Below, one piece after another: positions 1 through 8,551 of a stretch of 64,000 nt of DNA; positions within the stretch are counted from its first letter, which is position 1, and every line of letters begins with the position of its first letter. The position numbers and the translations under genes are program-made. The stretch covers positions 1,488,001 through 1,552,000 of the forward strand of contig NZ_SZYH01000001.1 of assembly GCF_005298175.1 (NCBI RefSeq). The letters run 5' to 3'. The notes beneath the pieces were generated by a model, which saw nothing but the letters and a program-made list of their open reading frames with translations, was not told where the DNA came from and ran no database searches. The stretch comes from Marinobacter panjinensis. Its GTDB lineage: Bacteria; Pseudomonadota; Gammaproteobacteria; Pseudomonadales; Oleiphilaceae.

Positions 1-1268
1 GCAGACACGCTGCCCTGATAACGTTCGACAATCTCGAAGACCCATTTGTTCACCTGTTGGCATTTCTCAAAGAAATCCTCCTTGGCCATGTCTTCCGGCT
101 TGAGGATATTCAGGTGCAGGTTGCCGTCACCGATGTGACCGAACCAGATGATTTCAAAATCCGGATAATGCTCGGTTACCACCGCGTCGATTTCCTGCAG
201 GAAACCCGGCACCCGGGAAACCACCACAGAGATATCATTCTTATACGGCGTGCGCGGTGCAATGGACTCGGAAATCCGTTCCCGTAGCTGCCACAGGTTC
301 CGGGCCTGGGTTTCGCTCTGACTGATTACGCCGTCCAGTACCCAGCCACTTTCTACACACTGCTCGAACAGCGCCATGGCATCGTCCATTACCTGGTCAG
401 ACACCGCCTCGAATTCCAGCAGCGCGTAGTATGGCGCCTCGGTTTCGAACGGCGCCTGTACCTGGCCATGGGCCAGCACATGCCCCATCGCCTGGTGGGA
501 GAAGAACTCGTACGCAGTCAGGTCGATCTGCTTCTGGAAGGTCTGCAGCACATCCATGGTGTTGGTGAGGTCGTTCAGGCCCAGCACCAGTACGGTCAGG
601 TTGTCCGGTTTGCGTGACAGCTTCATGGTGGCCTCAGTAATGAAGCCCAGGGTACCTTCCGCACCGATGAACAGATGGCGCAGGTCATACCCGGTGTTGT
701 TCTTCTCCAGATCCTTGTTCAGGTCGAGTATATCGCCCTTGCCGGTCACCACTTTCAGGCCGGCGACCCAGTCCCGGCTCATGCCATAGCGGATCACCTT
801 GATGCCACCGGCGTTGGTGGACAGGTTGCCACCGAGCTGGCTGGAACCCGCCGAGGCAAAATCCACCGGATAGTAAAGGCCGTTTTCTTCCGCAAAATTC
901 TGAAGCTGCTCCGTCACCACCCCGGCCTGGCATTTCACGGTGCGGTCACTGGCGCTGAAATCCAGGATCTGGTTCATGTTGTCAAACGCCACCACTACCT
1001 CACCATTGGCGGCCACAGCGCCGGCACTCAGGCCCGTGCGTCCACCCGAAGGAACCAGCGCCACCTGGTTGTCATTGGCAAACATCACCAGTGCCTGCAC
1101 CTGCTCGGTGGTTTTTGGCAGGACGATAGCCACCGGTTTGGGCGGATAGATCTTGGTCCAGTCCTTGCCGTAGTTTTCCAGGTCGGCCGGGTCGGTCAGT
1201 ACTTTCCCGGGGGCCTGGCCCGTTTCCATCAGGGCGCGAAGGGAGGCAACGATCTGTTCAGAATTCAT
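1..1268 (-). CDS. FAD-linked oxidase, D-2-hydroxyglutarate/D-lactate dehydrogenase type (3' end cut by window edge)
   Basis: The minus-strand frame opens with ATG at 1266-1268 (MNSEQIVASLRALMETG) and runs without a stop to the window edge, about 422 residues. The N-terminal half has the FAD-binding PCMH features: a PSGGRTGLSAGAV segment near residue 78, then GSSQLGGNLSTNAGG and GAEGTLGFITEATM. The C-terminal FAD-oxidase half has FGHIGDGNLHLNI, the His-rich substrate and metal region of the family. The enzyme should oxidise a D-2-hydroxyacid to the 2-oxoacid and pass electrons to a flavoprotein or quinone. It is divergent from serA. In Pseudomonas, D-2-hydroxyglutarate dehydrogenase removes the D-2-hydroxyglutarate that SerA produces, so that substrate is likely here. 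D-lactate is the alternative. Confidence 0.88.
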   Translation of the reverse strand, partial: MNSEQIVASLRALMETGQAPGKVLTDPADLENYGKDWTKIYPPKPVAIVLPKTTEQVQALVMFANDNQVALVPSGGRTGLSAGAVAANGEVVVAFDNMNQILDFSASDRTVKCQAGVVTEQLQNFAEENGLYYPVDFASAGSSQLGGNLSTNAGGIKVIRYGMSRDWVAGLKVVTGKGDILDLNKDLEKNNTGYDLRHLFIGAEGTLGFITEATMKLSRKPDNLTVLVLGLNDLTNTMDVLQTFQKQIDLTAYEFFSHQAMGHVLAHGQVQAPFETEAPYYALLEFEAVSDQVMDDAMALFEQCVESGWVLDGVISQSETQARNLWQLRERISESIAPRTPYKNDISVVVSRVPGFLQEIDAVVTEHYPDFEIIWFGHIGDGNLHLNILKPEDMAKEDFFEKCQQVNKWVFEIVERYQGSVS

Positions 1269-1357
1269 GGATAGTCCGGTCTCGCAAAGGGTTAGTCAGG
1301 GCGTCAGCAGGCGAAGTTGATTCAGGTAACCTGACGCGCTGTGAAAATCTGCGTTTA

Positions 1358-1366
1358 TGGTATCAT
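1358..1366 (+). promoter_or_regulatory. Possible extended -10 promoter element for serA
   Basis: TGGTATCAT at 1358-1366 fits an extended -10 (TG-N-TATCAT), about 83 bases before the serA start. No good -35 box is seen at the right distance, which is common for extended -10 promoters. This is a motif match only. Confidence 0.3.
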
Positions 1367-1448
1367 ACCGCCCCTGTTCTGTGAGCCCGCCCGCCAACAG
1401 CGGCGCTCACGGGTCATTTCATGTGACGAAAGGTTCGGAAGCAAGCCC

Positions 1449-2678
1449 ATGTCAAATACGTCTCTTGAAAAGAGCAAAATCCGCATCCTGCTGCTCGAAG
1501 GCGTGCACCAGTCTGCCATTGATACCCTGAATGCCGCAGGTTATACGAACATCGAGTACCTGACCCACTCACTGGCCGAGGACGAGCTGGTCGAAAAAAT
1601 CGCTGACGCTCATTTCGTGGGTATCCGCTCACGCACCCAGCTGACCGAAAAGGTATTCGAGGCCGCCCAGAAACTGGTGGCGGTAGGCTGCTTCTGCATT
1701 GGCACCAATCAGGTTGATCTCCAGGCCGCCACCCGTCGCGGCATCGCTGTCTTCAACGCACCCTTTTCCAATACGCGCAGTGTGGCAGAACTGGTTCTTG
1801 CCCAGGCCATTCTTTTACTTCGTGGCGTGCCCGAGAAAAACGCCAAGGCGCACCGTGGCGAGTGGCTGAAGTCCGCCAAGGACAGCTATGAAATCCGTGG
1901 CAAGAAACTGGGCATCATCGGTTACGGCAACATTGGTACCCAGTTCAGTGTCCTGGCGGAAGGCCTGGGCATGGACGTCTATTTCTACGATGTGGTCTCC
2001 AAGCTGTCTATCGGCAATGCCACCCAGGTCGGTACGATGCAGGAACTGCTGAACACCTGTGACGTGGTCAGCCTGCACGTACCGGAAACGCCGGCCACCA
2101 AGTACATGTTCAAGGCCGAGCAGTTTGCCCAGATGAAGCCCGGCAGCATCCTGATGAACGCCTCGCGGGGCACCGTGGTCGATATCGACGCCCTGGCGGA
2201 CGCGCTTGGAAGCGGTAAACTTCTCGGCGCTGCCATCGATGTCTTCCCGGTGGAACCCAAGTCCAACGACGAAGAGTTCATCTCACCGCTGCGAGAGTTC
2301 GACAATGTAATCCTGACCCCGCACGTGGGTGGCTCCACCATCGAAGCCCAGGAAAACATTGGCCGCGAAGTGGCGGAAAAGCTGGCCATGTACAGCGACA
2401 ACGGCACCTCTGTCTCTTCCGTGAACTTCCCGGAAGTGGCCCTGCCCTCGCACCCGAACCAGCACCGCCTGCTGCACATCCACGAGAACGTGCCGGGCGT
2501 GATGTCGGAAATCAACCAGGTGTTCTCTGAGAATGGCATCAACATTTGCGGCCAGTACCTGCAGACCAAGGAGGACATCGGCTACGTGGTGATCGACGTC
2601 GACAAGGAATACGGCGAGCTGGCACTGGAGAAGCTGTTGAAAGTGAAAGGCACCATTCGGTGCCGCGTTCTGTTCTGA
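1449..2678 (+). CDS. serA: D-3-phosphoglycerate dehydrogenase SerA
   Basis: 409 residues, the length of E. coli SerA. It oxidises 3-phosphoglycerate to 3-phosphohydroxypyruvate with NAD, the first step of serine synthesis, in the cytoplasm. Visible features are the N-terminal substrate domain with GIRSRTQLTE and GCFCIGTNQVD, the Rossmann motif LGIIGYGNIGTQ near residue 155, the catalytic Arg segment MNASRGTVVD, the Glu/His relay ending in LTPHVGGSTIEAQENIG, and a C-terminal ACT domain (HENVPGVMSEINQVFSE) for serine feedback. The ATG at 1449 is chosen because it gives the family length; the open frame runs 36 codons further upstream with no family similarity. A strong terminator follows. Confidence 0.97.
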   Translation: MSNTSLEKSKIRILLLEGVHQSAIDTLNAAGYTNIEYLTHSLAEDELVEKIADAHFVGIRSRTQLTEKVFEAAQKLVAVGCFCIGTNQVDLQAATRRGIAVFNAPFSNTRSVAELVLAQAILLLRGVPEKNAKAHRGEWLKSAKDSYEIRGKKLGIIGYGNIGTQFSVLAEGLGMDVYFYDVVSKLSIGNATQVGTMQELLNTCDVVSLHVPETPATKYMFKAEQFAQMKPGSILMNASRGTVVDIDALADALGSGKLLGAAIDVFPVEPKSNDEEFISPLREFDNVILTPHVGGSTIEAQENIGREVAEKLAMYSDNGTSVSSVNFPEVALPSHPNQHRLLHIHENVPGVMSEINQVFSENGINICGQYLQTKEDIGYVVIDVDKEYGELALEKLLKVKGTIRCRVLF

Positions 2679-2703
2679 TCCGGGAACATGAGGCATCACC
2701 AGG

Positions 2704-2734
2704 AGCCGGGGCCCACAAGCCCCGGCTTTTTTTT
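2704..2734 (+). terminator. Rho-independent terminator after serA
   Basis: A perfect 9-bp stem (AGCCGGGGC at 2704-2712 with GCCCCGGCT at 2719-2727) has a 6-base loop and an eight-T run at 2727-2734. Confidence 0.92.
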
Positions 2735-2873
2735 GGCCAATCAGGCCAACTCCCGGAAATAACCCCCGGTTAACCTGGTTTTCAGTGCTTCGCCCTTGAG
2801 ATGTCATCAGATGCAGCCATGATGGAAGTGAATGCTTTGAAACTACATCAAACACTCACTCCAAGGAGCACTT

Positions 2874-3158
2874 ATGTCACTGAAGGAGTCATTGCAGAAG
2901 AAGCTGGAAACCCAGACCGAATACTGGAGCAAACAGATCCAGAGCCTGCAGGCGGATGCTGAAGAAAAGATGGCAAAAGCCAAAGATGATCAGGCGGAAG
3001 CTGAAATCCAGAAAGACTTCTCCGAGCGCATTCAGACGCTGGAAAACCGTATTGAAGAAGCGCGCAAGAAGATTTCGGAAATCCGGGATTCCGGTGAAGA
3101 TCAGCTGAGGGATCTGAAAGCGAGAATTGAGGAATGGTTGCCTGGCGGAAAAAACTGA
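2874..3158 (+). CDS. Small coiled-coil protein
   Basis: 94 residues, almost entirely charged alpha helix rich in Lys, Glu, Gln and Ala with heptad-like spacing (KKLETQTEYW, EIQKDFSERIQTLENRIEEA), ending in WLPGGKN. There is no signal peptide or membrane segment, so it should be a soluble, probably oligomeric coiled coil. The start has a good ribosome site (AAGGAG, 7 bases before ATG). It resembles the short coiled-coil proteins sometimes named after the cyanobacterial stress protein Sll1863, but that likeness is by composition and pattern only. A terminator follows directly, so it is probably a single-gene unit. Function unknown. Confidence 0.8.
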   Translation: MSLKESLQKKLETQTEYWSKQIQSLQADAEEKMAKAKDDQAEAEIQKDFSERIQTLENRIEEARKKISEIRDSGEDQLRDLKARIEEWLPGGKN

Positions 3159-3183
3159 TCGGTTACTGATCACAAGTTGATGG

Positions 3184-3220
3184 AAAGCCCGGTACCGCAA
3201 AGCGCGGCACCGGGCTTTTT
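3184..3220 (+). terminator. Terminator between the coiled-coil gene and yiaD
   Basis: AAAGCCCGGT (3184-3193) pairs with ACCGGGCTTT (3209-3218). After one mismatch, CCGC (3195-3198) pairs with GCGG (3204-3207). A T run follows at 3216-3220. It serves the plus-strand gene and lies immediately beyond the yiaD stop, so it may also act weakly in the other direction. Confidence 0.85.
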
Positions 3221-3221
3221 A

Positions 3222-3878
3222 TTACTGCATAGGAACCAGCGTCAGTTCAACGCGACGATTCTGTTCACGGCCAGAGGCCGAGTCATTGGAGGCAATGGGA
3301 TAGCGCGGGCCATAGCCGACGGCACGCGTGCGCTTGGGCTCAATGCCCTGGTTCAGCAGGAAGTCCCGAACAGAGCTTGCGCGACGCTCGCTCAGCAACT
3401 GGTTATAGTCCCTGGAGCCGGTGCTATCAGTGTGACCTTCAATCTGGATGATGGTCTTGTCAAACTCCTTCAGCACCAGTGCCACGGATTCCAGCGTATT
3501 GCTGAAAGACGGCTTGATGGAAGACTGGTCCACATCAAAGGTGATGTTACCAGGCATGACCAGTTCGATTTCGTCGCCGTTGCGCACGACGCGAACTCCG
3601 GAGCCTTCCAGCTTGCGGCGCAGTTCGGCTTCCTGCTTGTCCATGTAGTAGCCGATACCACCGCCAACTGCAGCGCCGGATGCAGCACCAATCAGTGCCC
3701 CCTTGCCGCGGTCACTGCTGCTGGACGTTGCCGCACCAACAGCCGCGCCACCGATGGCGCCAATAATACTGCCCTTGGTCGCGCTCGATGTTTTCTCTTC
3801 CCCAGTATAGGGGTCATATGTCATACAGCCGCCCAAACCAACAGTGGCGACAGCAAAAGCAACAATAGTTTTCTTCAC
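3222..3878 (-). CDS. yiaD: OmpA-family outer-membrane lipoprotein, YiaD-like
   Basis: 218 residues. A lipoprotein signal ends in the lipobox VGLGGC (lipidated Cys18), followed by a Gly/Ala-rich stretch with two glycine-zipper segments (GSIIGAIGGAAVGAA and GALIGAASGAAVGGGIGYYMD). The C-terminal OmpA-like peptidoglycan-binding domain has VMPGNITFDVDQSSI, IEGHTDSTGSRDYNQLLSERRA and GYGPRYPIASN...REQNRRVE. Length and order match E. coli YiaD. It should sit in the outer membrane with its C-terminal domain bound to peptidoglycan. The start is GTG (CAC at 3876-3878 on the plus strand) with GGAG 6 bases upstream. Confidence 0.93.
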   Translation of the reverse strand: MKKTIVAFAVATVGLGGCMTYDPYTGEEKTSSATKGSIIGAIGGAAVGAATSSSSDRGKGALIGAASGAAVGGGIGYYMDKQEAELRRKLEGSGVRVVRNGDEIELVMPGNITFDVDQSSIKPSFSNTLESVALVLKEFDKTIIQIEGHTDSTGSRDYNQLLSERRASSVRDFLLNQGIEPKRTRAVGYGPRYPIASNDSASGREQNRRVELTLVPMQ

Positions 3879-3940
3879 GGCATTCTCCAGAGTCTTTCCA
3901 AGGTATTACTGATAGCGGCACGTTCCCGCTCTGTGTTTAC

Positions 3941-4960
3941 TTAACAGGCTTCCGAAAGGAAGCTGTCGTGGTCGCTTTCAAAGGTATCCACAATGGTGTT
4001 GAATACCGTTGCCTGCAAATCCTGGGCTTCGTTTACCAAGTGATGACGACCATCGGGGATCCTGAGTTCCTCAACCGAGGCAAATTTATTACGAATAATC
4101 CGCAGATTGTGCTGCCAGTCGACGGTCAGGTCCTTCTCCCCCTGCACCACCGTCACCGGATAATTTACCGGACGAGCGGACTCAATATGGGGCACCCACT
4201 GCCTCAGCGCCGACACCCAGTCCACATGAACAGCCCTGGCCTGAAGTGGATCATGCTCCTTCAGGAAGGTCAGAAAACGCGAGCTCCCACTGTTCGTACC
4301 AAACACCCGGGCCCACCGTGAAACAAACGGTTTGGCCAGGCTATGGAGGAGTTTTGCCCCCAGCCACCCCATAGGACGTATCAGCGGGGCCAGTAACACA
4401 ACCCGCCGGAAATCCGAGGTTTCGGGAGTATGGTGATTGGTCAGCAGATAATCAATCAGGATAGCGCCGCCGGTACTTTGCCCCACCGCATACCACGGCG
4501 CCCTTACCTTGCCTCTCACCTTGGCCATCACGTCTGTCAGTACCGCCTGATATTCCAGGAAACTGCCAATAGCTGCCGGCGTTCCGCTGGACAGCCCGTG
4601 ACCTGGCTGATCGTAAGCGAGCACGTCGAACCCCGCGCCCAGGCAACGATCAATCAACTGGCTGTACAGGCCCACGTGGTCAAAATAGCCATGCAGGATG
4701 AACACGGTACCTTTGGGCCGACGTTGTTCGGGCAACCGGAAATAGTGCACCATCACCTGGTGCCGGTCCGCCATGACGTACCCTTGATGATAGGAAACAT
4801 CCGGGTGCTCCACCCAGAGATCCAGCCCGTAAAACCGACAGTAGGCGACCATATCTTCGCCAAGCGCTTCCCGGCGTTCGGGATCGAATGGCTCCAGCCT
4901 TTCCAGAAGCGATGCCCTGTTCCAGTTCGGAATTTCTATGGTATCTGTTTTCCAGTACAC
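3941..4960 (-). CDS. Alpha/beta hydrolase, monoacylglycerol lipase/lysophospholipase-like
   Basis: 339 residues of alpha/beta-hydrolase fold. Oxyanion-hole segment FILHGYFDHVGLY (about residues 88-99), strand and turn VLAYDQPGHGLSSG (113-126), and the nucleophile elbow AVGQSTGGA (Ser162 in GQSTG). The acid should lie in VVQGEKDLTVDW and the base His in DGRHHLVNE. No signal peptide is seen, so it is probably cytoplasmic. The PGHGLSSG segment and overall plan match serine aquaculture lipases of the monoacylglycerol lipase group; the true ester substrate cannot be told. The start is GTG at 4958-4960 with a weak ribosome site, since the next Met is 36 residues in. It is divergent from a second esterase at 5076. 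Confidence 0.85.
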   Translation of the reverse strand: MYWKTDTIEIPNWNRASLLERLEPFDPERREALGEDMVAYCRFYGLDLWVEHPDVSYHQGYVMADRHQVMVHYFRLPEQRRPKGTVFILHGYFDHVGLYSQLIDRCLGAGFDVLAYDQPGHGLSSGTPAAIGSFLEYQAVLTDVMAKVRGKVRAPWYAVGQSTGGAILIDYLLTNHHTPETSDFRRVVLLAPLIRPMGWLGAKLLHSLAKPFVSRWARVFGTNSGSSRFLTFLKEHDPLQARAVHVDWVSALRQWVPHIESARPVNYPVTVVQGEKDLTVDWQHNLRIIRNKFASVEELRIPDGRHHLVNEAQDLQATVFNTIVDTFESDHDSFLSEAC

Positions 4961-5075
4961 GTAGAGTTAAACGCCTGTTATCAATAGGTGCAAAGTTGGC
5001 ACGTTGGCCGCCGGGGGCCTAGCCGTTAGATTAGCACACCACAACACCTTTTAGGCCGTTAAAGCGGAGTGAACA

Positions 5076-5969
5076 ATGATACAAACTGCTCTGGAAACAG
5101 GACTGCGCCAGACCATGATCCACCTGATCAGGCCCTTGCTGCACCCTGCCGTTCCGGTAAGCATTCAGCGCAAACTGGTGAGCAAAGCCTATCTGACCTC
5201 GGTTCCACCCCGTGGCACCCGCTTTGAAAACATTGAGGCCGAGGGCATTGCCATAACGCGGGTCTGCCACAGTGACAACCCGGACGGTGTCGTACTGTAT
5301 TTCCATGGTGGCGGTTATATCATCGGCTCCCCGCGAACGCACCGGGGAATTACCGGGCACCTCGCCAGGTCCAGCGGCACCATGGTAATCGTACCTGACT
5401 ACCGGCTGGCCCCCGAAAACCCTTACCCGGCAGCCCTGGACGATGCGGAAGCCGTTTATCTGGCGCTGCTTGACGAGGGACATCCGCCGGCGTCACTAAG
5501 CCTTGCGGGCGACTCTGCCGGAGGCGGGCTGGCCATCGCACTGGCAATGCGCTTGCGGGACAAAGGGTTGCCCCTGCCCTCCTCACTGATGGTCATATCG
5601 CCCTGGACCGACCTTTCCAATGCACACCTTTACTCACCGGAATGCGAGCCGGTTCTGCAGAGACGCTGGATCGATAAGGCCGCCCGGCTGTATTGCGGTA
5701 GTGAGCCAGTTGCCAACCCTTACGTCTCTCCGGTTTATGGGGATCTTTCCGGTTTGCCCCCCTTGCTGATCCAGGTAGGCAGCCAGGAAATCCTGATGAA
5801 CGACGCTCAGCGCCTGGCGAATGTGGCCAACCGGGACAGCGTGGATGCCCGGCTGGAAATCTATAACAGCCTTTGGCATGTGTTCCAGGTGCATGCCGGG
5901 CAACTGGACCGGGCCACCGAAGCGCTGGAAACGGCAGGCCAGTTTATTCGACGCCACCTCACCACCTGA
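5076..5969 (+). CDS. Esterase/lipase of the hormone-sensitive lipase (HGGG) family
   Basis: 297 residues. The HGGG oxyanion motif is at residues 77-80 (LYFHGGGYIIGSP), the nucleophile elbow is GDSAGGG with Ser147, and the catalytic His is probably His268 in SLWHVFQVH. The usual acid position is occupied by QVGSQEIL, where Glu rather than Asp would serve. PDYRLAPENPYPAALDD is typical of the family. It hydrolyses short- to medium-chain esters and is probably cytoplasmic. The ribosome site GGAG lies 7 bases before ATG. The stop overlaps the hairpin shared with the convergent yhbQ-like gene. Confidence 0.92.
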   Translation: MIQTALETGLRQTMIHLIRPLLHPAVPVSIQRKLVSKAYLTSVPPRGTRFENIEAEGIAITRVCHSDNPDGVVLYFHGGGYIIGSPRTHRGITGHLARSSGTMVIVPDYRLAPENPYPAALDDAEAVYLALLDEGHPPASLSLAGDSAGGGLAIALAMRLRDKGLPLPSSLMVISPWTDLSNAHLYSPECEPVLQRRWIDKAARLYCGSEPVANPYVSPVYGDLSGLPPLLIQVGSQEILMNDAQRLANVANRDSVDARLEIYNSLWHVFQVHAGQLDRATEALETAGQFIRRHLTT

Positions 5970-5993
5970 TGGTCTCGCGGCAATCAGGTTTTT
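5964..5993 (+). terminator. Compact hairpin with T run at the esterase 3' end
   Basis: ACCTGAT (5964-5970, including the esterase stop) pairs with ATCAGGT (5983-5989), with T's at 5989-5993. The hairpin also contains the stop of the opposing gene (5984-5986). The stem is short and the loop is 12 bases, so efficiency is uncertain. Confidence 0.45.
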
Positions 5994-6271
5994 AACGTTG
6001 TCAGATCGGGCAGGGACAACTCACCGCGCACCAGTGCCTCTTTCTGCCGGCGCGGCCAACGTTTGATCTGCCACTCCAGTTTTGACGCAGTTACCCGGTC
6101 CCGGGTCTCGGCAGAGAAGACCAGCTCAAGGGGCCCCTTTCCCCGCAGGCTCCTGGCGCCCTTCGGGGCACCGGCCTGATGCTCCGCAAACCGGCGTGGC
6201 ACATCTGTAGTGATGCCGGTGTAGAGGGCTCCCCTGGCCGTTCGCACCATATAGACAAACCACTGGCTCAT
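5984..6271 (-). CDS. yhbQ: GIY-YIG domain protein, YhbQ/UPF0213 family
   Basis: 95 residues, nearly all one GIY-YIG domain: [20 protein letters not shown] at residues 3-22 provides the paired Tyr/Gly motif, followed by RRFAEHQ and [18 protein letters not shown], then the metal-binding Glu in KLEWQIKRW. This matches E. coli YhbQ closely in length and order. The family contains structure-specific or DNA-repair-like nucleases; YhbQ itself is only partly characterised. The start (CAT at 6269-6271) overlaps the EamA stop by 4 bases, so it is the last gene of the kinase/regulator/EamA operon. A longer frame exists upstream but lies entirely within the EamA gene. Confidence 0.88.
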   Translation of the reverse strand: MSQWFVYMVRTARGALYTGITTDVPRRFAEHQAGAPKGARSLRGKGPLELVFSAETRDRVTASKLEWQIKRWPRRQKEALVRGELSLPDLTTLKT

Positions 6272-7173
6272 GCAGATGATACCTTGGCCATTTTTTCGCG
6301 GGCCTTGCGTTGCTGAATCCATAACCCCGCGACAATCAGAACCAGACCAATGTAGGTGGACGGCAGAATGATTTCGCCAAGGATGAAATAGATAAATATC
6401 AGGGACAGGAACGGGGAGATAAAAATCAGGTTGCTCACCCGGGAGGTATTCTCGGCCTTTTTCATGGCATAGGACCATAGAATAAACGCAATCCCCATCT
6501 CGAAAACGCCTACGTAGATGGCGGCCGTAAGGCCGGTACCTGGACTGAAGTCAAAGCCCGCTGTCAGGGCACAGATCGCCACGATCACCGGCAAGCCGCA
6601 CAGGAAATTCAGAAACAGCCCCACCACCGGGTCCCGGGTGTCCCGCGTGGCAATTATCCAGTAGGAGGCCCAGACCAGAGTGCTGCCGATCGCATACGCC
6701 ACTCCAAGTGGGTCGGAGAAGATCATTGAAAAGACATCACCCCGGGTCGCAATCACCACCACACCGCTGTAACAGATCAGCCCGGCAATGATATCCGCAC
6801 GCCTCAGCCGCTGTCCCAGAAAGGGCACCGAGAGGTACGCCAACACCAGTGCCCAGGTGTAGTTCAGGGGCTGGGCTTCCTGGGCAGGGAGTCGATCAAA
6901 GGCGCCGAACAGCAGAAAATAATACAGGCAGGGGTTGATCAACCCCATTCCGATGGACTGCAGATACTGGCGCCGACTCAGCTGGAAAACCAGGTGCCAG
7001 CGACGCTGGAGCATGAGTACCAGTGCCATAACCAGCACCGAGGCGGAACAGGCCACCACCAGCATTTGAATCGGGCTCAGCTCCCGCAACGACAGCTTGA
7101 AGGCTGTGGCTACGGTGGACCAGAGCAGCACCGTGCCCAGACCATACAGCATGGCGTGTTTCTGGTTAGTCAT
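6268..7173 (-). CDS. EamA/DMT-superfamily transporter
   Basis: 301 residues with about ten hydrophobic helices in two EamA repeats, starting with [21 protein letters not shown], the usual N-terminal signature of the drug/metabolite transporter superfamily. The second repeat opens around [20 protein letters not shown]. It ends in a short basic tail ([13 protein letters not shown]). It probably exports a small metabolite or amino acid across the inner membrane; the substrate cannot be read from sequence. It overlaps the response-regulator stop by 8 bases and the yhbQ start by 4, so it is translated as part of the two-component operon and may be its output. Confidence 0.88.
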   Translation of the reverse strand: MTNQKHAMLYGLGTVLLWSTVATAFKLSLRELSPIQMLVVACSASVLVMALVLMLQRRWHLVFQLSRRQYLQSIGMGLINPCLYYFLLFGAFDRLPAQEAQPLNYTWALVLAYLSVPFLGQRLRRADIIAGLICYSGVVVIATRGDVFSMIFSDPLGVAYAIGSTLVWASYWIIATRDTRDPVVGLFLNFLCGLPVIVAICALTAGFDFSPGTGLTAAIYVGVFEMGIAFILWSYAMKKAENTSRVSNLIFISPFLSLIFIYFILGEIILPSTYIGLVLIVAGLWIQQRKAREKMAKVSSA

Positions 7174-8551
7174 GAGCCTCGTCCTTTTCGCTATCCAGCC
7201 AGCGGTAAAGAGTGCGACGATTTACCCCCAGTATCTGTGCGGCCCGCCGCTTGTTGCCATCCACGGCGGTGATAACACGCTCGACATAGTCCTGCTGAAT
7301 CTGATCCAGGGTGGGCCAGTCTGCGAGATTTCCTGCGGGCAGGCCGGGCCTTGCTTCAGGTGTCTCCGTTCGGCGTTTACGTATCCGGGCGGGCAGATGC
7401 TCCGGGAGGATTACCTCGCCTTCGCAGAAGGTCACAGCCCTCTCTATGGCACTGCCCAACTCTCTGACATTGCCCGGAAACGGGTAGTCAGAGAGGATCT
7501 GTGATACCACCTCGCTCATCTGCAGGAAACCACGGTTGTGCCGCTTCGCCGAATCCCTCAGAAAGTGCATTGCAAGGAGGTCCACGTCATCTCCACGCTC
7601 CCGCAGCGGAGGCACGACCAGGGTCAGGGTTTCCAGCCGGTAATACAGGTCTTCCCGGAAGTTCCCCTGCTCCACTGCTTTGATCAGATCCTGATGGGTT
7701 GCAGCGATGATGCGCACATCCACCGTCTCTTCCTGATCGGCGCCCACCGGCTTGATCGTGCCCTCCTGCAATACCCGCAACAACTTCGCCTGCAACGCCA
7801 GGGGCATTTCTCCGATTTCATCCAGCAGCAGCGTGCCACCATCCGCCTCCGCAAACAGCCCCGGACGCGCGGAATTCGCCCCGGTGAAGGCGCCGGCTTC
7901 ATGACCGAAAAACTCACTTTCCATCAGTTCCTGTGGAATGCCGGCACAATTAACCGGGATAAACGGCCGGCCCCTGCGGTCACTCTCCCTGTGGATTGCG
8001 CGGGCCACCAGCTCCTTGCCGGTCCCGCTTTCACCACTGACCAGAACCGCAGCCTGGCTTCTGGCCACCTGTTTGATCTCATTCCTCAGCTGTACCAATG
8101 CCCGGCTTTCACCCACCAGGCCGAGTGAATTGTCTTCTGTGGTCTGCGACTTGTAGCGAGCCAGTTCGCTGGTAATGGCCGCGTGGGCCAGCAAACGCTT
8201 GATCTTCAATCTCAGATGATCGGTGGAGAGTGGTTTGGTGAGAAAATCATCGGCGCCCGCCTTGAGGGCGTCCACCGCCTGATCGACCGTGCCAAAAGCA
8301 GTAATGATGATAAACGGCACCGACCTGCCTTCAGCCTGCAGCTGCCGGAGTATCGACAACCCATCACCATCCGGAAGCCGGAGATCCGAGACAACCAGAT
8401 CAGCGCCTGATTCCAGGGCGAGCCTGCGCCCTTCCTCCGCTGTTCCGGCGCAGATTACCCGGTAACCGTCCACCTCAAGCTCTTCCGCCAGCAAGGTTCG
8501 TAAACTGGCGTCGTCTTCCACCAGCAGAATCGAGGATGGATTACGGCTCAT
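7166..8551 (-). CDS. Sigma-54-dependent response regulator (NtrC/DctD type)
   Basis: 461 residues. Receiver domain (1-120): acidic pair Glu12/Asp13, phospho-acceptor Asp56 in VVSDLRLPDGDG, Lys106. AAA+ domain: Walker A GESGTGKE (173-180), the sigma-54 contact loop GAFTGA (220-225), Walker B LLLDEIGEM. C-terminal Fis-type helix-turn-helix: KRRAAQILGVNRRTLYRWLD. It activates sigma-54 promoters when phosphorylated. The start at 8551 (MSRNPSS) overlaps the kinase stop by 4 bases; an upstream Met in the same frame lies inside the kinase gene. A candidate binding site and a sigma-54-like promoter lie just upstream of the operon. Confidence 0.95.
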   Translation of the reverse strand: MSRNPSSILLVEDDASLRTLLAEELEVDGYRVICAGTAEEGRRLALESGADLVVSDLRLPDGDGLSILRQLQAEGRSVPFIIITAFGTVDQAVDALKAGADDFLTKPLSTDHLRLKIKRLLAHAAITSELARYKSQTTEDNSLGLVGESRALVQLRNEIKQVARSQAAVLVSGESGTGKELVARAIHRESDRRGRPFIPVNCAGIPQELMESEFFGHEAGAFTGANSARPGLFAEADGGTLLLDEIGEMPLALQAKLLRVLQEGTIKPVGADQEETVDVRIIAATHQDLIKAVEQGNFREDLYYRLETLTLVVPPLRERGDDVDLLAMHFLRDSAKRHNRGFLQMSEVVSQILSDYPFPGNVRELGSAIERAVTFCEGEVILPEHLPARIRKRRTETPEARPGLPAGNLADWPTLDQIQQDYVERVITAVDGNKRRAAQILGVNRRTLYRWLDSEKDEAHD

